Assembly (NCBI GenBank): GCA_022573285.1
Contig: JACZUF010000019.1
Coordinates: forward strand, 1-55,164
Direction of reading: 5' to 3'
From: Chloroflexota bacterium
GTDB lineage: Bacteria > Chloroflexota > Dehalococcoidia > Lucifugimonadales > UBA3495
DNA: 55,164 nucleotides
Part shown: positions 42,606 to 50,079 of the stretch, piece by piece
Numbering within the stretch: the stretch's first letter is position 1
How the letters are laid out: every line of letters starts with the position of its first letter
Notes under the pieces: generated by a model
The model's input: only the letters and a program-made list of their open reading frames with translations
What the model was told of the DNA's origin: nothing
The model's database searches: none
Made by a program: the position numbers and the translations under genes

Positions 42606-43787
42606 ATGCTGAAATACTTCGGCAGCCTGTATGCCGGACATGTTGACCTGGAAGACATCGGCCTGGACGCCACCGCCGTCAACGACCGCCGCTTCGATAA
42701 CGACCACCTAATTACGATCTTCGACCGGGTGGAGCAGATGGTCAAAGTGATGGATGACCTGGGCTACCACAGCTTCTGGGCCGCCGAGCACCACTTCCAG
42801 CACGAGGGCAACGAGACGATTCCTAATCTGCTGCTCCTCTATGTGCACCTGGCCAACCTGACCAAGCAATTGAAATTCGGCTGCGGGTTCAACATCAACC
42901 CCATGTGGCACCCGTTGCGGCTGGCCGAGGACTACGCCACCGCCGACATACTGACCAACGGACGGGTGATCTTCGGGGTGGGACGCGGCTATCACTCCCG
43001 GGAAGTGGACACCTTCGGCGTCCCCAGCACCGACACGGACAGCGACGCCAACCGCGAGATGTTCGAGGAACAGGTCGAGATCATCATGAAGGCCTTCAAC
43101 GAGGAGTCCTTCTCCTTCAAGGGCAAGCACTACACCCTCCCACCCGAGGTCCCCTACCGGGGCTACACCCTGAAGGAGATCACCTTGGTGCCGCGGCCCA
43201 AGCACTTGCCGGTGGAGACCTGGCAGCCGATGGTCAGCGCCAGTCAGCGGGCCATGGACTTCATGGCCAAGCACAACATCCAAGCGGTCATCGGCGGCGG
43301 GGCCGTCACCGGCGGTCCCTCGGATGATGTGATCAAACGCTGGACCGAGACCCTGTCCAATCACGGTTATGACGTCGAGTTGGGCAGCAGGCTGGTGATC
43401 GGACTGCCCACGTTTATCGCCGACACTGAGAAAGAGGCCATCGACCAGGCCAGGAAGTACCTGGAAGAGGACATGAAGATGTTCGCCCCTCTGGGCTTCT
43501 TCCGCGGCTTCAGCCCGGAGATGATCGAGGCCCTGGGCGACCCCAGGCGGGCCCCCACGGCCGGACTGCCAACCATGGAAGAAACAGTGGCCGCGGGCGC
43601 CTGGCTCTGCGGTACCGCCGAGCAGATCACCGAGCGCATCATGGAAGTCCAGGACAAATACCCCGGACTGGAGTACATGCACGTGGGCTGCAGCCGTCAA
43701 GGCACGCCTTTGAACGTGATGATTGAACAGCTTGAACGCTTTGGCAAAGAGGTCATGCCCAAGTTCAACGTGGCGATACCGGCCTAG
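42606..43787 (+). CDS. LLM-class flavin-dependent oxidoreductase / monooxygenase
   Basis: Luciferase-like protein of 393 residues, longer than the F420 type at 39008 and closer to bacterial luciferase-type monooxygenases. Landmarks: HSFWAAEHHFQHEGNET (the active-site His pair), KFGCGFNINPMWHPLRLAED, GRVIFGVGRGYHSREVDTFG and HLPVETWQPMVSASQRAMDF. AAGGA precedes the ATG. It probably oxidises an organic substrate with O2 and reduced FMN supplied by a reductase. Single-gene unit with promoter and terminator. Confidence 0.92.
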   Translation: MLKYFGSLYAGHVDLEDIGLDATAVNDRRFDNDHLITIFDRVEQMVKVMDDLGYHSFWAAEHHFQHEGNETIPNLLLLYVHLANLTKQLKFGCGFNINPMWHPLRLAEDYATADILTNGRVIFGVGRGYHSREVDTFGVPSTDTDSDANREMFEEQVEIIMKAFNEESFSFKGKHYTLPPEVPYRGYTLKEITLVPRPKHLPVETWQPMVSASQRAMDFMAKHNIQAVIGGGAVTGGPSDDVIKRWTETLSNHGYDVELGSRLVIGLPTFIADTEKEAIDQARKYLEEDMKMFAPLGFFRGFSPEMIEALGDPRRAPTAGLPTMEETVAAGAWLCGTAEQITERIMEVQDKYPGLEYMHVGCSRQGTPLNVMIEQLERFGKEVMPKFNVAIPA

Positions 43788-43826
43788 GGGCCGAACCTCA
43801 AGCTTTCAGACCGCGGAGTCGATGCA

Positions 43827-43868
43827 AGAGCGCCGGAATGGAGACCATATCCCTTCCGGCGCTCTGAT
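43827..43868 (+). terminator. Rho-independent terminator after the LLM gene
   Basis: AGAGCGCCGGAA (43827-43838) pairs with TTCCGGCGCTCT (43854-43865), followed by GATTT. Confidence 0.7.
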
Positions 43869-43926
43869 TTCGCCCGGCGTTTGACGCCATCAGATCAATC
43901 GAAAGATCAGCCGGCAAAGGTATTGA

Positions 43927-44733
43927 ATGGACGCCACATTAGGCTGGGGTTCCGACGTTCTGGTCTGGAATGCCGTGGTCCTCACGGCCGTCTCACTGGC
44001 GGTGGGTCTGTTGGGCGGGTTCGTGGGGCTGGCCCTGGGAACCATGCGGCTCCCCGCGATGCTTCTCATGGGGCTGGCCGCTCCAACGGCCGGCGGCACC
44101 AACATCCTGGTCAGCAGCATCAGCTCCATCTTCGGCGCCATCAGGCACCTGCGCGAAGGGCGGGTCGACTTCCGGCTGGTGCTGATCATGGGCGGTCCGG
44201 CCTTCGCTGGGGCATTCGCCGGCGGATTCCTGGGAGGCCGGGTCTCCGAGTCCATCCTCCTTACCGCCGCCGGCCTGTTGGTGTTGTGGCAGGGGGTGGA
44301 ACTAAGTACCAGGGGCAAGCAAGTCACCGCCGCCGGTGGGGATAGCGGCGGGGCCGCGTACACCGGGAGGCGTCTGCTGCTGGGCGGAGGACTGGGACTG
44401 GCGGTGGGTCTCCTGGGCGGCGCGGTGGGTCTCATACTTGGCAGCATCCGCCTGCCGGCGCTGATCAGAATTCTGAAGGTGGACCCCCGGATCGCGGCGG
44501 GCACCAACCTGGTAATCGGCTTCGTGATGGGTTCGCTGGGCTGGGTGGGCCACGCCCTGCACGGCCAGGTCGACTATCAGCTTCTTCTGCTGATGGGCGG
44601 CGGGGCCGCAGTGGGCAGCTACTACGGGGCAAAGCTCACCGGCAAGGTGGAATTGACCACCCTGGTCGGCGCCATGGGCTACGTGCTCTTGGCCGTCGGC
44701 GCGATCCTGGTGTGGCGGGGGTTGGCCCAATAA
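43927..44733 (+). CDS. Sulfite exporter TauE/SafE-family permease
   Basis: 268-residue polytopic membrane protein with about eight helices in two homologous halves. Each half carries the family glycine-rich motif (GLLGGFVGLALGTMRLPAML in the first, GLLGGAVGLILGSIRLPALI in the second), followed by GGTNILVS and AGTNLVIG. The family exports sulfite, taurine-derived or other sulfur-containing anions, but also other substrates. The upstream sulfopyruvate-decarboxylase-like pair is 10 kb away, so a joint sulfonate pathway is only a hint. Confidence 0.88.
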   Translation: MDATLGWGSDVLVWNAVVLTAVSLAVGLLGGFVGLALGTMRLPAMLLMGLAAPTAGGTNILVSSISSIFGAIRHLREGRVDFRLVLIMGGPAFAGAFAGGFLGGRVSESILLTAAGLLVLWQGVELSTRGKQVTAAGGDSGGAAYTGRRLLLGGGLGLAVGLLGGAVGLILGSIRLPALIRILKVDPRIAAGTNLVIGFVMGSLGWVGHALHGQVDYQLLLLMGGGAAVGSYYGAKLTGKVELTTLVGAMGYVLLAVGAILVWRGLAQ

Positions 44734-44756
44734 TCCTCCGGCGCAGCAGGCACAAA

Positions 44757-44793
44757 AAAGAGGCCGTCCCGATGCAATCGGGACGGCCTCTTT
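44757..44793. terminator. Bidirectional terminator
   Basis: A 17-bp perfect stem (AAAGAGGCCGTCCCGAT with its complement) closes a 3-nt GCA loop; A-rich on one side and T-rich on the other, so it can act in both directions. It ends 8 bp before the 51-bp repeat. Confidence 0.85.
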
Positions 44794-44801
44794 ACTTATT
44801 C

Positions 44802-44852
44802 TGGTCGGGGTGGTCGGATTCGAACCGACGACCCCCTACACCCCATGCAGGT
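44802..44852 (-). repeat. Displaced tRNA-Pro 3' fragment, left 51-bp direct repeat
   Basis: Identical over all 51 bp to 45750-45800. It contains tRNA-Pro(GGG) from the anticodon arm to CCA but not the 5' half, so it cannot make a tRNA. Its position matches the displaced 3' end left when an element integrates into a tRNA gene. Confidence 0.9.
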
Positions 44853-44857
44853 CTGGC

Positions 44858-45250
44858 TCAACCCGCCAACTCAGCCCTAATCTTCACCATAAGGTCTTGG
44901 GTTACCTCCAGCAGATTCATCACTTCTTCCGCGGGTGGCGGCGGAACTCCTGGAAGGGGGTATCTATCAATCAGGTAGTAGCCTGTTGCCCTTTGGCAAA
45001 GAGCACGGAACGACTCCAAACTTGAGTCCAGGTCTACCGCGTCGTCCAATAACGCTTCCAGGTCATGAATTCGTCTAAGTTGCCAGCCATTGTGTAGCAA
45101 GAAGGCCTTTAGCGATTTTTCCAGTGTCTGCTGTAGGAAGAATGCTGCAGCTTCGGCGTCGCCATCGCGAAGGGCCCGGCCTACCCTGTCCAAATCCCGT
45201 TCAGCGATGGCCAGCCAGTCTTGAGGATAGGTCGACTCCTCACGCGCCAT
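44858..45250 (-). CDS. HEPN domain protein (toxin of HEPN-MNT pair)
   Basis: 130 residues of the HEPN family: WLAIAERDLDRVGRALRDGD, AAFFLQQTLEKSLKAFLLHN, RRIHDLEALLDDAV, and RATGYYLIDRYPLPG before a C-terminal helix. HEPN proteins paired with MNT nucleotidyltransferases are RNase-type toxins. The stop is only 5 bp from the left 51-bp repeat, so the gene fills the island to its edge. Its start overlaps the upstream MNT gene by 11 nt. Confidence 0.88.
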   Translation of the reverse strand: MAREESTYPQDWLAIAERDLDRVGRALRDGDAEAAAFFLQQTLEKSLKAFLLHNGWQLRRIHDLEALLDDAVDLDSSLESFRALCQRATGYYLIDRYPLPGVPPPPAEEVMNLLEVTQDLMVKIRAELAG

Positions 45251-45569
45251 AAAGGAGCCGGCCTTTCTCCGTGATGTCCTTAATAAACTGGTCGCCCCTG
45301 TCCAGCCGTTCTTTCAACTCCTGTGGGGTAAGCACCAGGAGGTCAAGAGGGATTCCATTGTGGGTTCCGGCCACGGCACGCCTTGCGTCGGCCAGCCGGT
45401 TGAAGAAGCTTTCGTCGGTTTCCTTAATGATTAAAAGGTCTATATCGCTTTGAGCATCGCCGGAACCGGCAACTCCCGACCCAAAGAGAATCACTTTCTG
45501 TGGCGAAAATTGCGCCACCAGAGAGTCTACGATGTTCTTGACGGTGTTTTTGTTTGGTTTATTGGCCAT
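45240..45569 (-). CDS. MNT-type nucleotidyltransferase (antitoxin of HEPN-MNT pair)
   Basis: 109 residues of the minimal nucleotidyltransferase family, with the GS-x9-D-x-D motif in FGSGVAGSGDAQSDIDLLII. Members of this group modify (AMPylate) and so inactivate the HEPN partner. ATG 45569 is preferred; a longer frame to 45692 adds 41 residues without family similarity. Co-oriented with and overlapping the HEPN gene. The GSG-V-A-G-S-G spacing is normal, so it should be active. Confidence 0.9.
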   Translation of the reverse strand: MANKPNKNTVKNIVDSLVAQFSPQKVILFGSGVAGSGDAQSDIDLLIIKETDESFFNRLADARRAVAGTHNGIPLDLLVLTPQELKERLDRGDQFIKDITEKGRLLYGA

Positions 45570-45749
45570 GGAGCGTCCGGTCTTATGAAACATCCGACAT
45601 GCACAGGATTGGACCCGTAATTCTCGCCAATGATGAGGAGTTAGCAGGATTGGCTTGAGGCGCCGTGGGATCTTGCAGCCGTTCAGATCCACCTAACAAA
45701 AGCGCCGTTACCACGAGATAGCAACGGCGACAGGGCTCCTTAGTTCGTT

Positions 45750-45826
45750 TGGTCGGGGTGGTCGGATTCGAACCGACGACCCCCTACACCCCATGCAGGT
45801 GCCCTGCCGGACTGGGCCACACCCCG
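45750..45826 (-). tRNA. tRNA-Pro (anticodon GGG)
   Basis: 77 nt including encoded CCA. Acceptor CGGGGTG/CACCCCG, D-arm GCCC/GGGC, anticodon loop ATGGGGT (GGG at 34-36), T-arm GTCGG/CCGAC with loop TTCGAAT, and discriminator A. Its last 51 nt are duplicated at 44802-44852. Confidence 0.95.
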
Positions 45827-46173
45827 ACGCGCCGCAATTATAACACTCACGAGTCAGGCGCGGGACTTCACCTCAGCACAGAATCCTCTCCCCCCGTGAG
45901 GTGGCTTTGCCTCAAAAGTATCGACCGCAGCTAGTTTCCGATTTGAACGGCGCTACCCATATGTCACCCTGAGCGTAGCGAAGGGTCTGCCAAGGTGATG
46001 ATTGGAAGATTCTTGGTCGCTCCACTCCTCAGAATGACAGTTTTGAGGCACGGCCTCGTGAGGTGGAAAGTTAGAGAGGGAGCGTACTGTTGCTTTGAAG
46101 GACCTTGGTGTCCTTGAAGCCGCCCCCATCTAATCTTTCCCCTTTTGGGGACAGGGAGTATGTGTACCGCCCG
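45827..46173. other. Intergenic region without a gene, holding a miniature element
   Basis: No supported coding sequence. It contains the TGTCA...TGACA element (45962-46039), itself between a CCTCAAAA (45911) and a TTTTGAGG (46041), plus a direct repeat CGTGAGGTGG at 45895 and 46057. Confidence 0.5.
45962..46039. repeat. Miniature inverted-repeat element, copy B (TGTCA...TGACA)
   Basis: 78 bp starting TGTCACCCTGAGCGTAGCGA and ending CAGAATGACA, sharing both ends and the GAAGGGTCT and AGATTCTT blocks with copy A at 32819. Confidence 0.75.
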
Positions 46174-46202
46174 TTGCGGCCTCTTCCCAGCTTGGGCATA
46201 AT
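46174..46202 (+). promoter_or_regulatory. Candidate promoter for the CaiB/BaiF gene
   Basis: TTGCGG (46174-46179), 17-nt spacer, CATAAT (46197-46202), 54 nt upstream of the ATG. The leader has three imperfect GCTGA(C/T) repeats. Confidence 0.5.
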
Positions 46203-46255
46203 GGCTGATAGCTGACGGCTGACATCTCGACGCTCTCAGCCTGGAGGAACTCCCC

Positions 46256-47527
46256 ATGCCCGGACCCCTGGACGGCGTCAAAGTCGTTGACTTCACCGAG
46301 ATCATCGCTGGGCCCTTGGCCGGCCGGCTGCTGGCCGACCTGGGCGCCGACGTGATCAAGGTAGAGCCTCCCTGGGGGGAGCCCTGGCGGCTCACCCAGC
46401 CTATTACCCCCACCGAGAGCCGCACCTTCATGAACTACAACCGGGGCAAGCGCAGCCTTCCGGTAAACCTGACCAAGGAAGGGGCCGCCGAGATCATCAA
46501 CCGCCTGGTTACGGAGATGGACATCGCCCTGGTCAACTTCCGGCCCGACGTGGCGGTCAAACTGGGGGTGGACTTCGATACCCTGTCCGCCATAAATCCC
46601 CGGCTGATCTACTGCGAGTTGACCGCCTACGGAAGGGAGGGGCCCGACGCCGACCGGCCCGGCTACGACATGATTGTCCAGGCCATGACCGGCATGGTCG
46701 CCGCCGAGACCAAGACCCTGGACGGCGTTCCGTCGTGGGTTTGGTCCAGCCCTCTGATCGACACGTCGGCCGGCATCTGCATGGCCTGGTCGGTCTGCGC
46801 CGCCCTGTACGCCAGGGAGCGCACCGGCGTGGGCCAGAAGATCGAGACCAGCCTCCTGGCTTCGGCGCTCTCATTGATGGGCGCCAGGTTCCTGCACGTG
46901 GAATCACTGGACGGGGAAGATAGAGCAAAAACCCTCAAGGACCTGGAAGCCAAACGGGCGGGGGGCGCTACCTTCGAAGAGATGGTCGCCGTCTCGCAGG
47001 GAAGCCGCCGCCGGGAACATCATGGGAACCTTTACTACCGGGTCTACTACACTAAGGACTCCCCGATCGGAGTGGGTTGTCTCAGCGACACGCTGCGGCG
47101 CAGGTTACTGGAGGTCCTAGACCTCACCGACGATGGCCTGGGGCCAGGCTGGGACCACACCAAGCCCGAGTCCCAAGCCTATACCCGGGCATTGGAGAAG
47201 CGCGCCGAGGTGTTGCTGGCGGATAAATCCAGCGCTGAATGGCTCAAAATATTCGAGGAACGGGGCATCCCCGCCGGGCCGGTGCGGTTCATCGAGGAGT
47301 TGTTCGACGACCCTCAGGTGATCGCCAACGGCCTGGTCACCGAGGTGGAACACGTCCAAGAAGGCAAGGTTAAGATGGTGGGCCCCATGGCCCACTTCCG
47401 GGGCACCGTTCCCGAGCCGCCTCAGGCATCCCCGGCACTGGGACAGCACGCCGGCGAGATACTGGAGTGGCTGGGTTTCACCCAACAAGAGGTCGATTCT
47501 TGGCGGGATGACGGTGTGATTGGCTAA
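46256..47527 (+). CDS. CaiB/BaiF-family (family III) CoA-transferase
   Basis: 423 residues, the usual size. N-terminal LDGVKVVDFTEIIAGPLAGR and LADLGADVIKVEPPWGE, then NRGKRSLPVNL and PGYDMIVQAMTGMV, which contains the catalytic aspartate that forms an acyl anhydride with the substrate. Such enzymes move CoA between carboxylic acids, as in carnitine, oxalate or aromatic acid catabolism. GGAGG precedes the ATG. It stands alone, so the acid it activates is unknown. Confidence 0.93.
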   Translation: MPGPLDGVKVVDFTEIIAGPLAGRLLADLGADVIKVEPPWGEPWRLTQPITPTESRTFMNYNRGKRSLPVNLTKEGAAEIINRLVTEMDIALVNFRPDVAVKLGVDFDTLSAINPRLIYCELTAYGREGPDADRPGYDMIVQAMTGMVAAETKTLDGVPSWVWSSPLIDTSAGICMAWSVCAALYARERTGVGQKIETSLLASALSLMGARFLHVESLDGEDRAKTLKDLEAKRAGGATFEEMVAVSQGSRRREHHGNLYYRVYYTKDSPIGVGCLSDTLRRRLLEVLDLTDDGLGPGWDHTKPESQAYTRALEKRAEVLLADKSSAEWLKIFEERGIPAGPVRFIEELFDDPQVIANGLVTEVEHVQEGKVKMVGPMAHFRGTVPEPPQASPALGQHAGEILEWLGFTQQEVDSWRDDGVIG

Positions 47528-47552
47528 AAGATAGTAGCTGGCAGCGCAAAAG

Positions 47553-47596
47553 CGTAGGGGCATGGTCCCGATGAAATCGGGATGCCCCTACGTTTT
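47553..47596. terminator. Terminator formed by a GTAGGGGCA-family palindrome
   Basis: CGTAGGGGCAT with ATGCCCCTACG, enclosing TCCCGAT/ATCGGGA, followed by TTTT. It lies between the convergent CaiB and hydrolase genes; the outer stem matches the repeat at 40679. Confidence 0.7.
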
Positions 47597-47630
47597 GGTC
47601 CGGCGTTCGGTACTAGAGGAACAGACTAAT

Positions 47631-48428
47631 CTATTTGAGCCCGTCCAGGAATGCGGCGACCGTGTCGTTGAACTCCTGAGGTTTTTCCATCTGGGGCTTG
47701 TGACCGCAGTTGTCGATCGACTTAAACGTGGCGTTGGGGAGCAGCTTTGCGTACATCTCGCCGCATTCCACGGGAAGGATAGCGTCCTGTTTGCCCCAGA
47801 CGACCAGCGTCGGGATTTTCACGCCGCCCAGATAATGGGGCAGACTGGGATTATGGAGATAGGGCCTCCAACAAAGCCTGGACAGCATCTCCATGTTGGC
47901 GTGGAGGATAGCTGCTTCGTCGGTAGTCCGCTCGGCGGTGAAATATTCGTAGTCGGGCACTTGCGAGGGATCGTGGAACCCAAGCTTGAGACGGGTATCC
48001 GCCGAAACCATGAAAATCTCGGTAATCTCTCCCTTCTCGGGACGGATTCCGGCGGCATCGACAAGGACCAGACCCTTGATGTTGTGCTGGTCCATGGCGG
48101 CCATCTCAGCGGCGATCCAACCACCGATGGAATGCCCGACCAGAACATAGCCGTCTAGACCCAACTCCTGGACCATGTCCTGGGTGAAGTGGGCTAGGTC
48201 GGTTATCGTGTACAGCCATTCAGGCCGGGTAGTGCCGAAGAAGCCGGGATGGGACGGCGCATATACGGTGAATCGCTCCGCTAACGGACCGCTGGTGGGA
48301 TCGTAGGTGCCGAACCCTTCTCCTCCGTGCAGGTACAGCAGGGGCGGCCCTGATCCGCCTTTGTGCATCTCAACTTCGTGGCCGGAAACCGTGACCATGG
48401 TCTGGTTGGCGGTTTTTGCTAGAGTCAT
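47631..48428 (-). CDS. Alpha/beta hydrolase
   Basis: 265 residues. LLYLHGGEGFG oxyanion region (30-40), nucleophile elbow VGHSIGG with S100, acid near 219 and histidine in IDNCGHKPQMEKP (near 246). The closing FNDTVAAFLDGLK is usual for C-C or ester hydrolases of the MhpC-like group. GAAGGAT precedes the ATG. Not closely similar to the hydrolase at 18767. Confidence 0.9.
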   Translation of the reverse strand: MTLAKTANQTMVTVSGHEVEMHKGGSGPPLLYLHGGEGFGTYDPTSGPLAERFTVYAPSHPGFFGTTRPEWLYTITDLAHFTQDMVQELGLDGYVLVGHSIGGWIAAEMAAMDQHNIKGLVLVDAAGIRPEKGEITEIFMVSADTRLKLGFHDPSQVPDYEYFTAERTTDEAAILHANMEMLSRLCWRPYLHNPSLPHYLGGVKIPTLVVWGKQDAILPVECGEMYAKLLPNATFKSIDNCGHKPQMEKPQEFNDTVAAFLDGLK

Positions 48429-48579
48429 GGTGTATCCTTCATCTTCAGCCGGATTTGCCGCGGGGCATCTCTATCGGAATGTCGTATAAAACTGGCAGCT
48501 TATTATCGACGGCTGGCGCGCGGCAAACCGATTCTGTTACAAACGGATGGGGTTGTCAAGTTGACTGTGGACGTGCGTC

Positions 48580-48608
48580 TTGACACCGTTCTGGCCCGTC
48601 AATACCAT
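48580..48608 (+). promoter_or_regulatory. Promoter for tRNA-Gln
   Basis: Perfect TTGACA (48580-48585), 17-nt spacer, TACCAT (48603-48608), about 78 bp upstream of the tRNA. Confidence 0.6.
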
Positions 48609-48686
48609 AGTTCTACCGGTCATATACTTCCGAGCGTCGCCGCCATTGACGGTCCAGGCACTTCGGCCGCGGTTCACCCGCTATGT

Positions 48687-48760
48687 TGGGGATTAGTCCA
48701 GTGGTAGGACGCCTGACTCTGGATCAGGAAGCGAGGGTTCGAACCCTCCATCCCCAGCCA
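48687..48760 (+). tRNA. tRNA-Gln (anticodon CTG)
   Basis: 74 nt with encoded CCA. Acceptor TGGGGAT/ATCCCCA, anticodon stem CCTGA/TCAGG around loop CTCTGGA (CTG), T-loop TTCGAAC and discriminator G. Confidence 0.95.
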
Positions 48761-48872
48761 TCCTTCTGCGCAAGGACCCGCCCGCGCCTTCGTCGTCGGC
48801 GCTCCTCCAAGACTTCCCCTGTGGCGAACGCAGGTATTGCGGACTAGTCCCTCCTGATTCGGCTGGGCGCGT

Positions 48873-48901
48873 TTGACACCGTATTACTACCTCGGTATCA
48901 T
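48873..48901 (+). promoter_or_regulatory. Promoter for the SppA-like operon
   Basis: Perfect TTGACA (48873-48878), 17-nt spacer, TATCAT (48896-48901). Shares TTGACACCGT with the tRNA-Gln promoter. It is 123 nt upstream of the ATG. Confidence 0.7.
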
Positions 48902-49023
48902 CCAGGCACGTTGGAAAGCTCCAGCGAGCGGTGGACGCGCCTGCGCTGTTCCTCTCGTAACGAGCCGGACCGCCAGGTCACTCCCCGGCCGCCGAATCTA
49001 CCCCCCAACAGGTTACCGTATCA

Positions 49024-50079
49024 ATGAATAAACTAGCCGCCCTGGGACATTTCATCGGCACCTGGTACGTCTCCACCGTCCTCCTGGCTGCGGTTGGCTT
49101 GGTCTTGGGCTCCGCCGTCTTCTTCTTCGCCTACCCCGGCAAGCCGAAGATCGGAATCATTGAGATTCCATTTACCGTGATTAACGACCGCTCCGCCAAT
49201 GAGATCGGAGCGATGCTGGACTATGTGGGCAACGATGGCTCCATCAAGGGTGTGGTCATTTCCCTTAACAGTCCCGGCGGAGGCGCGGCGCCCAGTGAGG
49301 AGCTCTTCTTCGAGATGCTCAAGCTTCGGGAGAAGAAGCCCGTGGTGATGGTCATGGACGATCTGGTGGCCAGCGGCGGGTTCATGATGGCGATGGGCGC
49401 CAACTACATCTTGGCCAAGCCTTCCAGCTTTGTAGGCGGCGTCGGCGTTATCCTTTCCCCCCTGCCGCCGATCCTGCCCCGCCAGCCGTCGGCCCGGGTA
49501 GCGGTTACGGGACCGTTCAAGTTGGACGGCGGCACGCGGCGTCATTACGTTACGTTGACCGACCAACTGCAGCAGGCCTTTGCCTCCATAGTGCTCAGCC
49601 AAAGGGGCGACAGACTAAGGATGACCAGGAACCAAGTCCTGGAAGGCAACATCTATTCCGGCGTGGAGGCCATGCAGGTCGGATTGATCGATGGACTAGG
49701 CGGCCGGACCGACGCGATTGAAAAAGCGGCGTCTCTGGCTGGGATAGCCAACTATGACCTGGTCGACGTAAACACCGAGGTCTCCCGTATCTTCAACCAG
49801 AAATTGGACCGCATAAACGGCCCGCTGCGGTTCAGTTCGGACCCGTCGGGAGAGCTCGGCATGGCAGCATTATTGTCGTTGCTCGATGGGCAAGGATCCG
49901 GTGGCTCGGTCGACCGTTCAACGCTCTTGAAAGACCTACTCTCCGCCAACGCCGATTCTTTACTGACCCTGCCTCCTCCGGGCGGCATCGGAGCGGACCC
50001 CAACGAGGCGCTACCCGACTTTCCTCTACCTATCACGGGGCCCAAAGCCTACTATCTGTATGTTGGCCCCTCTGAGTAA
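49024..50079 (+). CDS. SppA-like membrane serine protease (peptidase S49)
   Basis: 351 residues. One N-terminal membrane helix (15-36) anchors an S49 domain: ISLNSPGGGAAPSEE (79-93), the nucleophile in VASGGFMMAMG (S117), and the general-base lysine in VTGPFKLDG (K166). SppA enzymes digest signal peptides left in the membrane. The C-terminal 90 residues are extra and hydrophilic. It overlaps the next gene by 20 nt. The pairing with a DUF4350-like protein and a lipoprotein suggests a membrane quality-control role rather than classical SppA alone. Confidence 0.88.
   Translation: MNKLAALGHFIGTWYVSTVLLAAVGLVLGSAVFFFAYPGKPKIGIIEIPFTVINDRSANEIGAMLDYVGNDGSIKGVVISLNSPGGGAAPSEELFFEMLKLREKKPVVMVMDDLVASGGFMMAMGANYILAKPSSFVGGVGVILSPLPPILPRQPSARVAVTGPFKLDGGTRRHYVTLTDQLQQAFASIVLSQRGDRLRMTRNQVLEGNIYSGVEAMQVGLIDGLGGRTDAIEKAASLAGIANYDLVDVNTEVSRIFNQKLDRINGPLRFSSDPSGELGMAALLSLLDGQGSGGSVDRSTLLKDLLSANADSLLTLPPPGGIGADPNEALPDFPLPITGPKAYYLYVGPSE

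Larger units (their letters stand above)
44802..45800. mobile_element. Mini-island at tRNA-Pro carrying a HEPN-MNT toxin-antitoxin pair
   Basis: The 51-bp direct repeats at 44802 and 45750 bound a repeat unit of 948 bp. Inside are only the HEPN gene and the MNT gene. The intact tRNA-Pro is rebuilt at the right end. No integrase or transposase is present, so the island was either mobilised in trans, arose by tandem duplication of the tRNA end plus insertion, or is what remains of a larger element after deletion. Confidence 0.7.

Noticed and set aside
44802..44852. A second functional tRNA-Pro
   Set aside because: Only the 3' part is present; there is no acceptor 5' strand or D-arm.
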